From Straminergon stramineum (Eukaryota; Streptophyta; Bryopsida; Hypnales; Calliergonaceae), in contig OY987266.1 in NCBI GenBank assembly GCA_963920665.1, positions 24,044,248-24,108,247 on the forward strand: a stretch of 64,000 nt of DNA, written 5' to 3'. This document shows, one piece after another, positions 45,879 through 59,215 of the stretch (positions within the stretch are counted from its first letter, which is position 1; every line of letters begins with the position of its first letter). Made by a program: the position numbers and the translations under genes. A model generated the notes under the pieces. It made no database searches. It worked only from the letters and a program-made list of their open reading frames with translations, and was not told where the DNA came from.

Positions 45879-48800
45879 TAGCACTCCGTAGTCCTGACAA
45901 TCCAGGGGTCTCTGATCGGCACCCACCTGCAGCAATGTGTCCAAACTCTTCTTTCAGGTACTGGACAATGGTGAGCTCGCTGCATTAGTAGATCCTGACA
46001 AGAAATATAATTTGGTCTGGCCCAGTTCTCAGGCAGATAACGTTAAGTATATGTACTTGTAGATTTTTGATGCTTTAGGACTGCCGCGACATGAGTTGGA
46101 GGTGCTGTTTGTAGCAGATGAAGTTTTCAGAAGTCTTGTGCGACTGAGGATCATTGGAGAAACAGGCCAAGGGCGGCTTGGTTGGTTTCATTATGTATGG
46201 CTAGAATGGCGAGTACCCTGGGAGGGTGTACGTGCATCACTTCAGGATTTGTTTCCGGAACATAGCTCCTGTGAATTTTTAAGTAATGTTCTGAGATTAA
46301 CAATGATGTTGATGTATCCTCGAAGGACAGAAAAATATGAAACTCTCGCTGGCATTGGATTATGGAATGTTTTTTTCGTTGTTTTTTCTCAGTGAAGTTC
46401 CAATTTGAAGGTAATTTTTCACGAATGCATTGACTTGATTGTTCTCTATATTGGACATGATTTTCTTAGGTTGCATTTAAGGTAGAGGGTACTATTCTCA
46501 TGACTTTCAAGCATTTTGACATATGTAGGAGTGATTTCTGGGAAATGTGTAGAGCAGTGGAGAGATCTTTGTAAAATTGCCAAATTGTGGGAGTTCAAAT
46601 TTTGATTGCGATGTATGAAATTCTCTCACAATTTCAAAGTGGAAGTAGATCATAGACAAACCCATTTTATTCAATATCAGTGGCCAGACATTTAGCCAAG
46701 TCGGTTGGACTTATTAACGGACTTGTCGATAAGTCCAGCCAAGTGTATGAGCAGATGGGTTGCTCCAATAGCGATCAGTACAGGAGCAGCAGCAGTTTGT
46801 TTTTTAAGGGTTTTGATATCCTTTTCATTTTACTTTCTGGGCTCAGGGTTCATTTTACTTAACGAAATGCTTCATTAGTTCCTGGAGTCCGAACCAGATT
46901 ACGTAAGTGTTCGATATATACAATCAATGTTTGGTGTTCGTGATGTACCTTGCACATGATGTAGATTGCGGTGCCTTTCAAATGTGATGGATCGTCTAAT
47001 TGCTGTTCAAAGGGTTGGCAACATTGTGTTGTGTCACGGTCATCACACCGAAAATGTTGAAATAATCATCGGAGCATAGTTTCTATTTTTCTTTTTTTGG
47101 TATATCTTGTTGGCGGTCGAAAGAGGACTTTTTTCTTTAACATTGTGTGAGTTTTTGAGTAAACTATGAATTTTCAAAAGGTTAATTCTCATGTTCAGAG
47201 GGTTCACATTTAGGGAGAAACTTAGTCGGGGATTATATTAGTGACATGGTCAAAAGTAGGTGTAGTGGCATACGTATGTCTGTCATCATTTGCAGTGATT
47301 ATGGTGTCATGAATCTTCTATAATTTAGCTGAATGCTTGTGTACATGATCCCTTGAACGATGCCTTAGAACGCAAACAATTAACTGCTAAAGGACCAAAG
47401 TTCGAAGGAGAGACAAAATAAATTTTTAGAAAGCTCCTATGGTCTTGATTTTTATTGTGAAGTTTTGAATTTTTTTGAAGATGGAAAACACATTAGCTTT
47501 GGGGGAATTTAAGTTTTATTCGAATTGGTGCTTGTCAACAAAAGTTATGTCACTCTAAGTACAATTTTCATGCACTGGACAACAAATGAAATCCACAAAA
47601 ACTTGAAATAATTATTTTTTATAGATCATATTTTGGTCTATTTGAAAGTCTTTGATTCATTCCATTTGGATTAGTGATGTGAAAGTTATAGAGCGTCTTC
47701 TTTTTGTTGCAAAATTCTTCAAAAAATAAAGTATTGGATTTGTTTGTGAACTCAATTTTCATAGTTTTAAAAAAAAATGTTCCACAAGATTTAATTTGCT
47801 TGCTAAATCAATCCCACCATTGAAATTAGTTTGTTTCAATTTTATTTGAAAGACATGAATCATTTAGTTTTTTGTTCAATCTCATACCTACCTCTACTTT
47901 AAAAAAATTAAGAATGAAAATTAAATATTAAAAACAATCCTAGATTCTCAACTCAATTTTTTATAATAATAAAATTTAAATTTAAACTTTGTACTACAAA
48001 ATTTAATTTAAGAAGGTTCAAATTCAAATAAATAATGTAGCCACCCAAGGTCCAAAAAAAATTGTTTTCTTCACTTTAAACGCAAATATCTTATAATCTA
48101 TGCAGCTAAGGTTTTTGAAATTTCTTCTTCACATTTTTACACTAGTCTAATGCAAGATCCTATCATTAGATATGGAAAAAAAAGTAATTTTCGTAGTTTT
48201 TTTATCCTTGCAATAGAAATGGCAGTTTCAAATGTTTTATGACAAAGAAAAAAGCCTTGGTCCTTTAGGGGTTAAGATTTTTGTTTTCCATAAGTTGTCA
48301 ATAGAGTTTGTAAAGTTTGAAGAACATTGGTTTTAATTTAAGAGAACAAATGGTGATGTTATACAACCATGAAAACAATACTTGAGGTATCCCCTTCAGA
48401 CTGCTCTTCTCTCACAGGTGGTGGTGCTCAATGGTTGGTGTAATTGCTTCTTGTTTTTTTTTGAAGTGTCTGAGTTACATTTAGTCGCCTCTTGTCTACC
48501 ATGTTCTTGCAACAATTTTCTTTTTCTAATCTTCAAAGCACAAGCAATGGTAACCTTTAGAGCAAAAATTTCAAATCTCTTCAAAATCCTAAATCTAACA
48601 ACTATCTTAGTTTTTGAAAATCATTGAAGACTTGTGTTCTATATTTAGATCAAGAATTAATGTCAAACTACTTGCAATGTTTGGAACTTAGAGGGTTTCA
48701 TTGCAAGAATAGAAAACTAGTTTGAAGTTGTACTCTTGCAGACTATGTCAATTGGGATTGTACACAAAGTGCAAAGTACAAATGTATTTTAAATTTGAAA

Positions 48801-49284
48801 GTAGATTATGGAGGGTTGACAACAATGTGTCTAAATGCTTCAAAGAAATATAAATTCCACTAATGACTTTTAGGTTGGACATGGTTTATGTATTGACATA
48901 CCGATATATGTGTTGGCTTTTGTTAATTTTTGAGTGGTTGTAGGGTTCTTTTGTTGTTGAGACCACAATAGTCAATGAAGCAAAACAAACACTAGTGAAG
49001 TCATGATTGTTTCATCCACCATCAACCTGTCTCTTCAATCAAGCTTCATATCTTTGAAGATGCAAAAATTATATGTCAATATGTGTACCCTTATCAAGTT
49101 TTGCAAACCTTTTCATGTGCCCTTTCATTCAATTTCTAATATGTATGAAGAAATCTAGTATATTTTGAATTGTATCAAAGCTCAAAAAAGTTGACAAATA
49201 TAATTTTTCAATTTTCATGTTTTGAAACTAATGTCATGAACTATAGGAGAGCTCTAATTATGTTTTAAAAGTTACAGTAACAAC
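45879..49284. other. 3' region of the first CDPK, then AT-rich intergenic DNA
   Basis: The first few hundred bases are a likely 3'UTR. A frame at 46096-46395 is unrecognised. From about 47050 the sequence is AT-rich with no gene or clear repeat. Confidence 0.5.
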
Positions 49285-50085
49285 TGAAACTGAGTACTTT
49301 GTTGAAATGTTTTTTTTCAAACAACCATACCATAAGCATCAATGGACAAAGTCCAAAAGCATATACACAAAAGTTGTAGTGTCCGAAAGTATATACACTA
49401 AAAAAGGTTACTTAGTGTAATTTTTGGAAATTTTCAACTTTTTGACAAAATTGGAAATGATAATTGAATTTTTTTTGGATTTTCTAGATCAATTATGTGC
49501 ATCATGAACTCCAGTTTTGGGACCAAAAAATTGAACCTAAAAACACTTTATATGGCTATGTAATATAAATTGAATGCATTGTCCAATCCAACAAATATTT
49601 TAGGTGCAAGGGCTTGAAGATGTAACAATGGTCTATATTGCAACCTATACTCTCTCTACAATGGCTAATGTTGTACCATGCTCTCAATTCCAAGAAAACA
49701 ATCAAATATTGTAAGAACCAAATTGATCAAATTGTTGCTATTTAATATTCTATAAATGTCAATTTCCTTCAATATTTGTGGACAACAATCTGAGATGATG
49801 TATACCAAAATGCCAAGGTACAAAAAGTTTTTTCGGAATTCTAAGAAAAAATTGACAAAAGGTAAAGTAGTTCTAAATCATGTTGAACAAAATTGAGTTT
49901 TAGACATGGCTAACTCTAAAATTAATTTTCTTTCAAATCACATCTAATTTTTTCTTCAAACTTCCATGGTAGCATGTAGTATGTCGCACACTACAACTTT
50001 TGTGTATATACTTTTGGACTTTGTCCATTGATGCTTATGGTATGGTTGTTTGAATGAAAACATTTCAACAAAATACTTAGTTTTG
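49285..50085. mobile_element. MITE-like element with ~97-bp terminal inverted repeats
   Basis: The arms 49285-49381 and 49989-50085 are complements with few differences (for example ACCATACCATAAGCATCAAT at 49324 and its complement near 50030). The core is ~600 bp, AT-rich and non-coding. No target duplication could be fixed. Arms this long are seen in Mutator-like MITEs, but that assignment is a guess. Confidence 0.65.
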
Positions 50086-51340
50086 TTTGTTTTTGTATAA
50101 TTTTTTAAAGGTGAATACCAAAAAGAAATTGGTTTAATTTTTTACACATATTCTCAAACCATTTTCCAACATATTGGTTAAAATTTCGAAGTAATGGAAC
50201 ATCCTTGCTTTTTTCTAAAAAATTTGAAAAACAAAACTTCTTTGGGCTAAGAAAACATACTTTTTGTAGACTAGGCCCATTGAGCTTACAATTGGTGAAG
50301 ATTTTGAATCTAAAATTTTGGAAGGATGTACTTGAACAAGTTGACTAAAGGATTCTAGAATTGAATTTGTTAAAGAATCAAAATAGATGAAGATTTTAGC
50401 TTTCCTTTGGATTTATGTATTTTGAAGCTATTTTGGACCTCAAAACACCAAAGTTTTTAGGTGTTAAATACAAAAACAACACATATATTCAAGAATATGA
50501 TTTTTCAAAAAACTACGAATTTAGTTTTTCCAAAACAAAACAAAAAATAGACTAGAATCTATAGAAAAGGAATTTTCAAATTTTTGAGAAATAAAGAATA
50601 AATAAATGAAAAAGGAACACTTTGAGAATGTTCAAATATGACAGTGTAAAATAACCAAAATCCAACCAACTAGACCCTACAAATATTCAAATGATTGATA
50701 TACTATCTAAATAATGCATTTCAAAGAGTGTTGAAATCTTCTTTCAAGTGCCAATAAGATCCAATTAAAATAATTTATGTTTAATGGTAGTAATTATGCC
50801 CACAATTATAGGTGCACATACCTTCCACCAATGCTCCCTGCTCCCTTCCTTGCTTTATTTGGTGCATTGTTCGGGTTTTTTTTAACTTTACCAACTATTT
50901 CTTTTAATTCCCATATTGAACTTATCACTTTTTCAATTACCAAGTCTAGTATATTTTCTATTTTTTACCGTAAATAGAAATTTTATAGATTTTCTCACTT
51001 GATTTTTTCCAATTTTTTCCAATTGCAACTAGGTTTTTCCCCCATTCCACATGCTAGCAATGAACTCATTGTTGGTTCTCTCCAAACATTGGTTTGGCAC
51101 CACTATTTGATGCCGTTATGGCCTTAAAAAAAGGATTTTTAGGGTTTAGGTTTTTTGCACTCATAATACCAAGTTCAATTTTCAAGGTAGATTTGTCACC
51201 ATTCCATAGGATAGTTAGAAAAGCATTATAACTCGTAAGGAAGATCCTCTTTCTACACCCTTAGATTTGCTAAAAGTACAGATATGGACATCTAAGATGA
51301 TCTATTAGACTTGGCATCATGTCCCATAATGCTCCACAGT
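50086..51340. other. AT-rich intergenic DNA
   Basis: I see no gene. A TTTAGGGTTTAGG piece occurs at 51137-51149. Confidence 0.5.
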
Positions 51341-52316
51341 AGAGCATTATCTAATCCAAGACGGCCACCAGAGTCGGTCGGGGTCCAAGTCTGGACTGAT
51401 TCCATTCAGTCCGGCCTTTTCCAACACTACTGGAATAGACTTCAGGACTTCCATAGCCAATCGGCCCAATACCAACACCCCGACTAGCAACGTCAAGCGC
51501 AAGATTCGCCGCCCACAGCCACAGCCACACGGCTGGCCCGGCAAAATAATGCCCGAAGCTGCACACCTGTCATTCCCCACGAGTCACGAGTCACGACCCA
51601 GCCGATTGATGACTGCGCCACTGCCAGTGGCGGATCTTACCAACAACCGACTGTCTGGATTTTCTGAGAAATTCAATGCCCCTCCAACATATTCGTGTTC
51701 TGTGATAAATAAATCAGGGTTTTCTTAGAACGTACAGTAAAATGAGTTTGCATCGATCGGATGCAGTGTTTGTGCTTACTATTTCTGGCGTTTTGACGCG
51801 TGACGGGGAGTTTTTGGAGTGCCCCACATTGAAACTGTAGCTGTCTGGGGAAGAAGCTTGTTGTCGGCGACGTGGGCAACACGCTTTCGTTAGCCACAGG
51901 GACGATCCATCAGTTTGGTGGTGATTTCACTGGCGCTACTTTGTCACGGTAGCTTGCGACGCAATCTTCCGGGTGGGCTGATATACCGTATGAAGAGCTG
52001 GTGTTGTTAAGTAGTTATGACGAGCCAATTTTGTGTTGTCGACACCCACTGAAATTCTAGAAGAGATTTTTGACAAGCTTAGAATTAGATGATCGTTTTT
52101 GCGGTAGTGAATAAAGAGGTAGCCTTGCATTTGGGAGGCGAGAGGGGGTTGGATTTGAGACTGGTGGTAGCTGAAAAGGGTTTTGAAAACTTCGACCAAG
52201 TCGTAATAGTGAAGGATTTGGGAGGGAGGAACTGGCATTGAGCTCGATACAAGGTGGTGGATTCGAGGGTTTTGACAGGGTTTTGGAGAAGGCGGAGCGT
52301 GGATGAGAGTGGATTG
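51341..52316 (+). promoter_or_regulatory. Upstream region of the DC1 gene
   Basis: Composition becomes GC-balanced from about 51345. Open minus-strand frames here (51347-51580, 51673-51897) have no recognisable domain. No definite promoter element can be called. Confidence 0.35.
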
Positions 52317-53168
52317 ATGGCGAGGAGTAGTGCGGATGCAACGCGCGACGCGGCGAGGTTGACCTGTAGATTGCACCCGACGATTCCCCTGGTACTCCAC
52401 AACGCGGCGCCCTACGACAGCCGCGACTTCATCTGCGATCTCTGCTTCAAGATCGGGGAAGGGCCCACGTACCACTGCAAGACGTGCAAGTACGATTTGC
52501 ACCCGCAGTGTTGCACGTTGCAGCCTCAGCTCCGCAGCTGTGCACATCCTCACGCGCTCACTCTTCACGCCACCACCAGCGTTATCCAGAAAAAAAAATC
52601 GTGCGACGCGTGCAGGACTTCCCTGGCGGACAGCGAGTGGCGCTACCGCTGCGAGCCGTGCGACTTCGACTTGCACGCGGGCTGCGCCAAGCTTCGGGAC
52701 AAGATCCAGACGGGCTTCCATTCCTATCCCTTGAAGCTCCTGAAGAAGTCGCCGTACCCGCCGCGGCACCTGCAGTGTGATCTCTGTGATGAGCGCATGC
52801 CCACGAATGCTTGGGTCTACCACTGCACGAACTGCAAGTTCGATCTGCACCCCGCATGCGCTCTGCTCCCCCGCGATCCACTCTGCGCCGCTGTGCACCC
52901 GCACCGGCTCAGAACGTGGCAGTACGAGACGTTCCACGGGAAAAGCTACGTGTGCTCTGTGTGCTTGGAATTTGGAGGAAACCTCGGCTTTCTCTGCGAG
53001 CAGTGTGACTTCAACATCCACCCCAAGTGCCTCAAATCCTTCTTCTCACCCGCATCCTGTAACGTCCCTGAAACCGTGCCCGGCAACGAGCGCAAGTTCA
53101 AGGTTACTGCTTACGGAGTCCACATCCGCCGGAATGAGGATTCAGAGATTCCGGATTCTGTTTCGTAA
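52317..53168 (+). CDS. DC1 (divergent C1, Cys/His-rich) domain protein
   Basis: The 283-aa product consists of four consecutive DC1 zinc-binding repeats, about residues 20-65, 77-123, 135-181 and 194-238. Each has HPxxL, a CxxC pair and a closing CxxCxxxxHxxC, as in YHCKTCKYDLHPQC and FLCEQCDFNIHPKC. A ~45-residue tail without motifs follows. DC1 proteins are plant-specific relatives of protein kinase C C1 domains. Some have been linked to pathogen and stress responses or lipid/nucleotide binding, but the exact role is unknown. The single exon is high in G+C compared with its surroundings. I prefer the ATG at 52317 because composition changes there; an in-frame ATG at 52254 would add 21 residues. 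It lies between the two CDPK genes, without evident functional link. Confidence 0.85.
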   Translation: MARSSADATRDAARLTCRLHPTIPLVLHNAAPYDSRDFICDLCFKIGEGPTYHCKTCKYDLHPQCCTLQPQLRSCAHPHALTLHATTSVIQKKKSCDACRTSLADSEWRYRCEPCDFDLHAGCAKLRDKIQTGFHSYPLKLLKKSPYPPRHLQCDLCDERMPTNAWVYHCTNCKFDLHPACALLPRDPLCAAVHPHRLRTWQYETFHGKSYVCSVCLEFGGNLGFLCEQCDFNIHPKCLKSFFSPASCNVPETVPGNERKFKVTAYGVHIRRNEDSEIPDSVS

Positions 53169-53851
53169 GCCCATTCGTCACCCCCTGCATTTACAGATCA
53201 AACGGAAGCGCTCGCAAGCTCATTCAAACCCTAATTTTGAGGCTTTTGATTGAAGCCCAGGATAGCCAATGCATGGCGTTTGTCGGACTCTGGTAGTAAG
53301 GCCAGTATGGCTTTACATACAATTGTACTTGCTTAGTTTCTTCACTTCCGTGTAGATATGCGATTCATGACACTCAAGTGGCTACATGTTTGATCTCTGC
53401 GACGTTGCAAGAAGATTTAATGTAGTCTAGACAGACAAAAACTCCATCTGCAGCATAAGATTATACATGTGCTTCATTTGGGTTACCCAGCTGATGACGC
53501 CGGAGGCTGTAACCCAGCTTGACAATGTCGACAATTGTTCGTTTGTGCATACAGCAGAGCTACCACTCTAGGGGAAACTGCCGATCACTACATGATACAA
53601 TCAGTGGAAAGGGGCCAAACCCTGTTATATATATATTGTAGGGGTGTCAAGAATGGTAACTCCTCCGTGAGAGCCAAAATTAAATCAGTGCCGGTCTTCC
53701 TACCAAGCTAATAGTCTGTTGAATGCACTTCAATATGTCCGTCATGCACTCTTGAGTCTAATCGGGGATCGGAGGATCCCATGCTGGGGTTGCAATAGTT
53801 GAGCTAGGGTTGCATGGATTGAGCGTGGTGATTGTATGCGCTACTATGATA
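53169..53851. other. Region between the 3' ends of the DC1 gene and the second CDPK
   Basis: These two genes converge here, so it should hold both 3'UTRs. A TATATATATA run is at 53627-53636. No gene is visible. Confidence 0.45.
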
Positions 53852-55480
53852 CTACCTATGCCTGGGCCTGTTGAGCTTGTCGCCGTCTTCGGTGCCTGGA
53901 TTGCCTTTGCGCATCATGGCCACGAATTCGTCGTAATCGATTCGGCCGTCGTTGTCAGTGTCCACTTCCCGAATGATCTCTTCGATGCTTTCCGGGTCGC
54001 CCATGCCGTTCTTCTCCATGGCTTCCTGGAGCTCGTCAATGGTGATGTAGCCGCTGTTGTCCGTGTCAAAGTGCTGGAACGCAGCAACCAAGTGATCCTC
54101 CTTGTGCGTCTTGTTCATGTGCATCGTCGCCGAAATGAACTCGTTGAAGTCGATATTCCCGTTCCCATCCACGTCTGCGGCTTCCATCAGTTTCCGGATG
54201 TCGGATTCCGTCAACTTTGAGCCCTGTTTCAGCAACCCCTCCTTGAGCTCGTTGATGGTCACCGTGCCGCTGTTGTCGGTGTCGATGGCCTTGAAAAGCT
54301 CCCGCAAGCCAACGATCTCTTCCTCCGAAAGGCTCTCCGCGATAACCTTGAGTGCAAGCTTCTTCATCTTGTTCGCAGCAGAAAAGTTCTTCAGTCGAGT
54401 CAGCACCGCATTGTCCAGTGGCTCGTCGGACGCATCGCCGTCCACCTTCATCCATGGATGGCTCAACACCTGTTGCGCATTCAGACGTTCTCTGATATCA
54501 GGGTTCAGCATTTTGGTCACCAGGTCTTTGGCGCCGGGTGAGATTTTGGGCCACGGATCGGCCTCAAAATCAATTTTCCCTCGCAACACGGCGTCGAAGA
54601 TGCCTTGCTCGGTTTCGGCCCAGAAGGGGGGAACTCCGCACAAGAGGATGTAGACAATCACACCCGCGCTCCACACATCAGCTTCGGGGCCATAGTTGCG
54701 TCGCAAAACCTCAGGCGCCACATAATAGGCGCTGCCCACGATGTCCTGGAAAAGCTCACCGTGCTTGAAGAAAGTCGACAGACCGAAGTCCGTGGCCTTC
54801 AGAGGCGCGTCCTCGTCCTTGCTGGACAACAGGAAATTCTCGGGTTTCAAGTCGCGGTGGAACACGCCCAGCGAATGGCAGCGGTGCACCACGCTCACGA
54901 TCACTCGGCACATGTCGGCCGCGGCGCGCTCGCTGTAATGCCCCTTGGCGATGATGCGGTCGAACAGCTCCCCGCCCGCACAAAGCTCCATCACCAAGTG
55001 CACGGAGTGCTTGTCCTCGAACACACCAGACAGTTCCACAATGTTGGGCGTCCCAGAGAGATGGTGCATGATCTGCACCTCCCGCTTGACATCCTCGATG
55101 TCCTCCTTGCTGGTCAGCTTGCGCTTGGCGATAGTCTTGCACGCGAGCACCTCCCCGGTTTTAATGTTGGTACACAAGTAGGTCACTCCAAATTGGCCGC
55201 GGCCGAGCTCACGTCCTAGCTTGTACGTGTCGCGAATGTCCACCAGAGGCTTCCCCAGAAGCCCGGACGTGACGGTTTTCAGCGCCGGTCCCAGCCCCGG
55301 CGTGGGCGGAGTGAAGTTGCCTGCGCCATTTCTAGGTTTAGGAGCACTCCCGCCGTAGCTGCCGTTGCCGTTGCCGCTGCTGCCACCCTGCGGTTTCACG
55401 CTCTCATTCTTCTGGTGCCCATCTTGGGAGACTCCTTGATGCATCCGCGTCTTCCGCGGCCGTCCACTTGAGTTCCCCAT
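53852..55480 (-). CDS. CDPK: Calcium-dependent protein kinase, intronless, inverted paralogue
   Basis: The 542-aa product starts [12 protein letters not shown], a myristoylation-type N terminus sharing its first residues with the CDPK at 44118. Its variable domain is shorter and Gly/Asn-rich. The kinase spans about 86-344 (HRDLKPEN near 208, DFG near 231), followed by the junction and four EF-hands (from about D400, D436, D472, D507) with complete loops. An in-frame ATG 22 codons upstream (55546) is less likely because it would bury the myristoylation site. The protein core from [13 protein letters not shown] to FKAIDTDNS matches the other CDPK at all but one residue (Ser for Phe in VELSGVFED). 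The variable domain, the P-loop strand region and EF-hands 1, 3 and 4 surroundings differ. The role is Ca2+-activated Ser/Thr phosphorylation, probably at membranes. Confidence 0.95.
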   Translation of the reverse strand: MGNSSGRPRKTRMHQGVSQDGHQKNESVKPQGGSSGNGNGSYGGSAPKPRNGAGNFTPPTPGLGPALKTVTSGLLGKPLVDIRDTYKLGRELGRGQFGVTYLCTNIKTGEVLACKTIAKRKLTSKEDIEDVKREVQIMHHLSGTPNIVELSGVFEDKHSVHLVMELCAGGELFDRIIAKGHYSERAAADMCRVIVSVVHRCHSLGVFHRDLKPENFLLSSKDEDAPLKATDFGLSTFFKHGELFQDIVGSAYYVAPEVLRRNYGPEADVWSAGVIVYILLCGVPPFWAETEQGIFDAVLRGKIDFEADPWPKISPGAKDLVTKMLNPDIRERLNAQQVLSHPWMKVDGDASDEPLDNAVLTRLKNFSAANKMKKLALKVIAESLSEEEIVGLRELFKAIDTDNSGTVTINELKEGLLKQGSKLTESDIRKLMEAADVDGNGNIDFNEFISATMHMNKTHKEDHLVAAFQHFDTDNSGYITIDELQEAMEKNGMGDPESIEEIIREVDTDNDGRIDYDEFVAMMRKGNPGTEDGDKLNRPRHR

Positions 55481-56480
55481 CTCGACGTCGATATCCCAAT
55501 AAGATCGTCTTCGCCGGTCTACGGGAATTGAATTCCACGACCACACTCATTCCAACATTTCCATGCACATGTAATCGACAATCTGTCATGTCGCTCTCGG
55601 CAAAACGCCACGGATAACAATATTCCCATTTCCAGATTTGGGGAGATCAAGTACGACCATGTGCTTAAAAATTGAACATTTCCAAGTGTGAGACAATGTC
55701 GATTGATCTCGAATAGTCTCTCAGGTGACCTAGACAGACGAATTCAACGCATCGTCTCTCATTTCCAAAGCACAAGCATATTTCCAAAAAAAACACTCGA
55801 GCTTCCTGAAAATGAGGGGATCGTCTATTTCAAGTGCTATCCGCGCTTCCAACGTACCAGTCCTGGCATCCAGCTAAAGAGACCAAAACCAGTGCATTCC
55901 CTTCACTGAATCCTTCTCTCTACGTCGCACATTTACCACTTATAGCCGACCCCAAAATTTCGTTTCCGCACAACTATGGGTATAAGCTTCAGGATGAAGT
56001 GAATAGATTGGAATCGTAGCGCCGGTTAAAAATGGGCAACCAGACGACATTCGCAAGCTCATACAGAACTAGCGATTCACATCCCGGCAGAAAATCCGGC
56101 AGACTAAAAGGCACCGTATAGACAAAGAAATGCAAAGCATTCTAACAGAGGACGTGCAGCGAGGGTGAAGTAGTACCTGAGCAGTTGCGGAAGCAATGCA
56201 GCCACCACCAGCTCCAAATCTATCACGCGACGGAAGTAACGACGTTGCGACGACCCCCTCCAGCAGCAGCAGCAGCTTTCGTGACGATTCAAGAGTGGCG
56301 AGTTCGTTGCTTCAGAAGATGCAGAGCCTGCGTCCCTGCGCACCGATGATTTACATCGGCGTGATGAGCTAGCGCACGCGCCGCGACCGGAACTCTATCT
56401 GCCGGCGTCGCGTTCGTCGTGGGCATTTCGTCACGTTTGCGAGAAAGGCTACGCGCCCTACTCTGGCCTTGGAATCGATG
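55481..56480 (-). promoter_or_regulatory. 5' leader and promoter region of the second CDPK
   Basis: GC-balanced sequence continues upstream of the ATG to about 56470 and then drops abruptly to AT-rich. A CAG-repeat stretch (56261-56274) lies in it. No convincing coding frame is present; this is probably leader, possibly with an intron, plus promoter. Confidence 0.4.
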
Positions 56481-59215
56481 TACGAAGTAGTGTTCATCTG
56501 CGTCTGCGTGATTTCATCCATTCGTCTAGATGAGAATTCTCATGTTTAACCCCTAGACGTCCAGATTCATCTCCAAAATTGATGATTTGAGAAAAATCAT
56601 TATAAAGTGCTATTTGGAAGCATATTTTGGAATTGGTATAGGAATACAAGTTGTAGATTTTGATTTGCAGATTCCATCTATACGGTTAGATTCACCAATG
56701 TTATCAACAATTTTTTCCTATAAATTTTGAAAGAGAAATTCCAAAATTCCTTCAAAATTCGATTACAAGCAAAATATTATCATTTTTTGAGTAAAATTTG
56801 TTGGAATGGATTTGAAATGAGGTTCTCTCCACATGGTGATTTTTGGAAATTTTTACATTCATCCTGTCTATGACCTCATTTTGGCAAATCCAATTTTGAA
56901 CTAGAGTCAATACAATTTGACCACTTGACATACTTGCACATTGGTAATTTAAGAAAAATATGTACTCCAGTAACACCAAATCCAATCCTTAGATAGTACA
57001 TCAACTTGATAATATATGTCCACAAATTATAATAACTTTCATCCAAGTAGTTAGGAGGATGAAACTTGAGATTCCATCTATTTAAAAAATGGAAGTCAGA
57101 GCATTCAGGGATTAGGGGATGGGCAATTATAATCGTCGCTATGTGCAACTGAGCACGTTTTCTATTAAAAAATATAAGTTATATTTATTGGATCTTATTG
57201 GGATTTGAGAGAGGATTTTATTCAGATTTTATTGATCTTTAACCCATAAACGCCGATGCGGACGTTTTTCGTCCGATGAATAACAAGAAAGTAATCTGTA
57301 GGAAGTAGGAATGCAGTTTTTCATCCGGGTTTTTTTTAACACAATTGTGGAGACGTGCTGCATCTTGGAGGGCCAGAAATACTGTCATTCGGATGCATTC
57401 ATAATTTTAGGGAGCATAGACATGAAAGACAGAACACGGAAATACCCGTGCACGGTGTTAGGTCGTAGGCTGCCCTCCTACAATTTTCATGAGGGCAACG
57501 AGAGTTCCCCTTTCTTTGGTACTGTTCATGAACGTGTTTCTCTCCCATGGTCAGTGCACAATGAACAGTACTCAGCCTGCCTTTTCCCCGCAGGGACCAG
57601 TCCATCCTTTAGGTGTTAAACAGCATTTTTTCCTCATTTTGTTTATCTTCTTTTCCCTATCTTTTTATCAAATTTCTCATCTCCTAAAGGCAAAGCATTT
57701 TGCCATAAACTGAACATTCTATAATGTATGACATTCATAACACTTTTGAAACTTGTATCAGACAAAAGTTTTCATTATTTTTCTCTTTCTTTTATGAAGA
57801 TTAGCTATATCAATATTCTTCTTAAATGAACAAATTTCAAGAAATTCGAGTTTCCAATGCATTTGAAGTTTTGTTATGCACAGAAAAGTTATTTGAAACC
57901 CCAAACGAAATTGCATTGCATTTATGACATTTACAAATCATACCAGAATGAAGTAAAAAAGTTCCATTGCTTCAAAAGATGACATAGTGACGAGGAATGT
58001 AAGATCGAAATATCTTGAATAACAAACGCAAGCTTAGATTCATCCAAGCAGACACACTTACAGTGAAAATCATATAAATTATAATTTATGAACAATCAAA
58101 ATTATGCTGTCTTTATGAAAATTGCAATTTTCGAACCATCGTATCTTCATTTTTATGATTGATTAAGTACAGTAGACTGTAACAACGTTTTTATATGGCA
58201 CACATTTCTATGAATTGACTAAATTGTTATGATGTGACTGAAATTGGGTTTGAGTAACCTCCATAGCTTTTGGAAGGCTTAACTGGCCAAATGATATAAT
58301 GAGTAGCATGAATGCAAAAAAAGGAAAGAAACTCATCATATCATATCGCAAAAAGTATATGATATGATCAAAAAATAGGATACACTATGAATGGCAGATT
58401 TCCATCAACTGAAAATGCAAATCCATTTTGTCGATTCCGAATACGCCTACCACTTTCGCTTTACCAGTTTTATCAATAAAACTCTCTCCCAACTTCCAGT
58501 CCGACATGAACCTACATACAGAAATGGCAGTTGAATCCGAAAAAATTCATCTTGTGACCGACTTGATAGAAAAATCCTCAAAGACTTCGCTACAAACAGC
58601 ACAGGTCCACACCCTGGCTAATAATTATAGCCTACGAATGATGTGAGTTACCGGTAACTGCAAGTGTTCTTACAGCACACTAGCCAGTCATCTACAACTG
58701 CAGGAATAATACTACAAAACAAAACTCATTTTCCCAGAGTTTTAGAGAAAATGCTCACTTTTCACTTCTCCATAATTGCAAGGCTCTGCAAAAATAGCAG
58801 TGGAAAGAATGTGCTCAGAATAGCTTTCGGAAGCTCATTTCATCATTACGCTAGTTTCTTACTCTGCCGGAAAGTACACAAAAATTCACGGACGGATTTG
58901 AAAGGCTTCTTATTAATAAGGTTGCCTGACTTCACAATCCTTATAATTCCCACCACGTCTAGAATGGATTCCATACCTCCATTCTATGTCGAGCTTTCGG
59001 CAGCACGTTCTCAGCAGTACTCAAGCAGGTTCCTTCTCAAAAAAGCACCACGTCCTCATCAAGACCATGTGCATATTATGCAGCAGACAATATTCATAAG
59101 ATTGGCTAATGTTGTGTAAGCAATCTGTAAGAGGGTGAGCGCCATTATTGCCTTCAGTGCTCCACAGTAGACCATTTCTTGCACGCCACATGTAAGAACA
59201 GTCATACCTCTGCTG
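56481..59215. other. Intergenic DNA and 3' flank of the exportin-T gene
   Basis: It is mostly AT-rich with no gene recognised. A short hairpin (GTACTGTTCATGAACGTG at 57521 and GTGCACAATGAACAGTAC at 57555) stands out. The last few hundred bases before 59216 should be the exportin-T 3'UTR (minus strand). Frames at 58428-58646 and 58664-59119 show no domain. Confidence 0.45.

Noticed and set aside
44085..45944. Long minus-strand ORFs (44085-45125, 45189-45944) and the matching + strand ORFs at 53810-55219
   Set aside because: They lie antisense to the CDPK genes, appear in both paralogues for the same reason, and show no domain.
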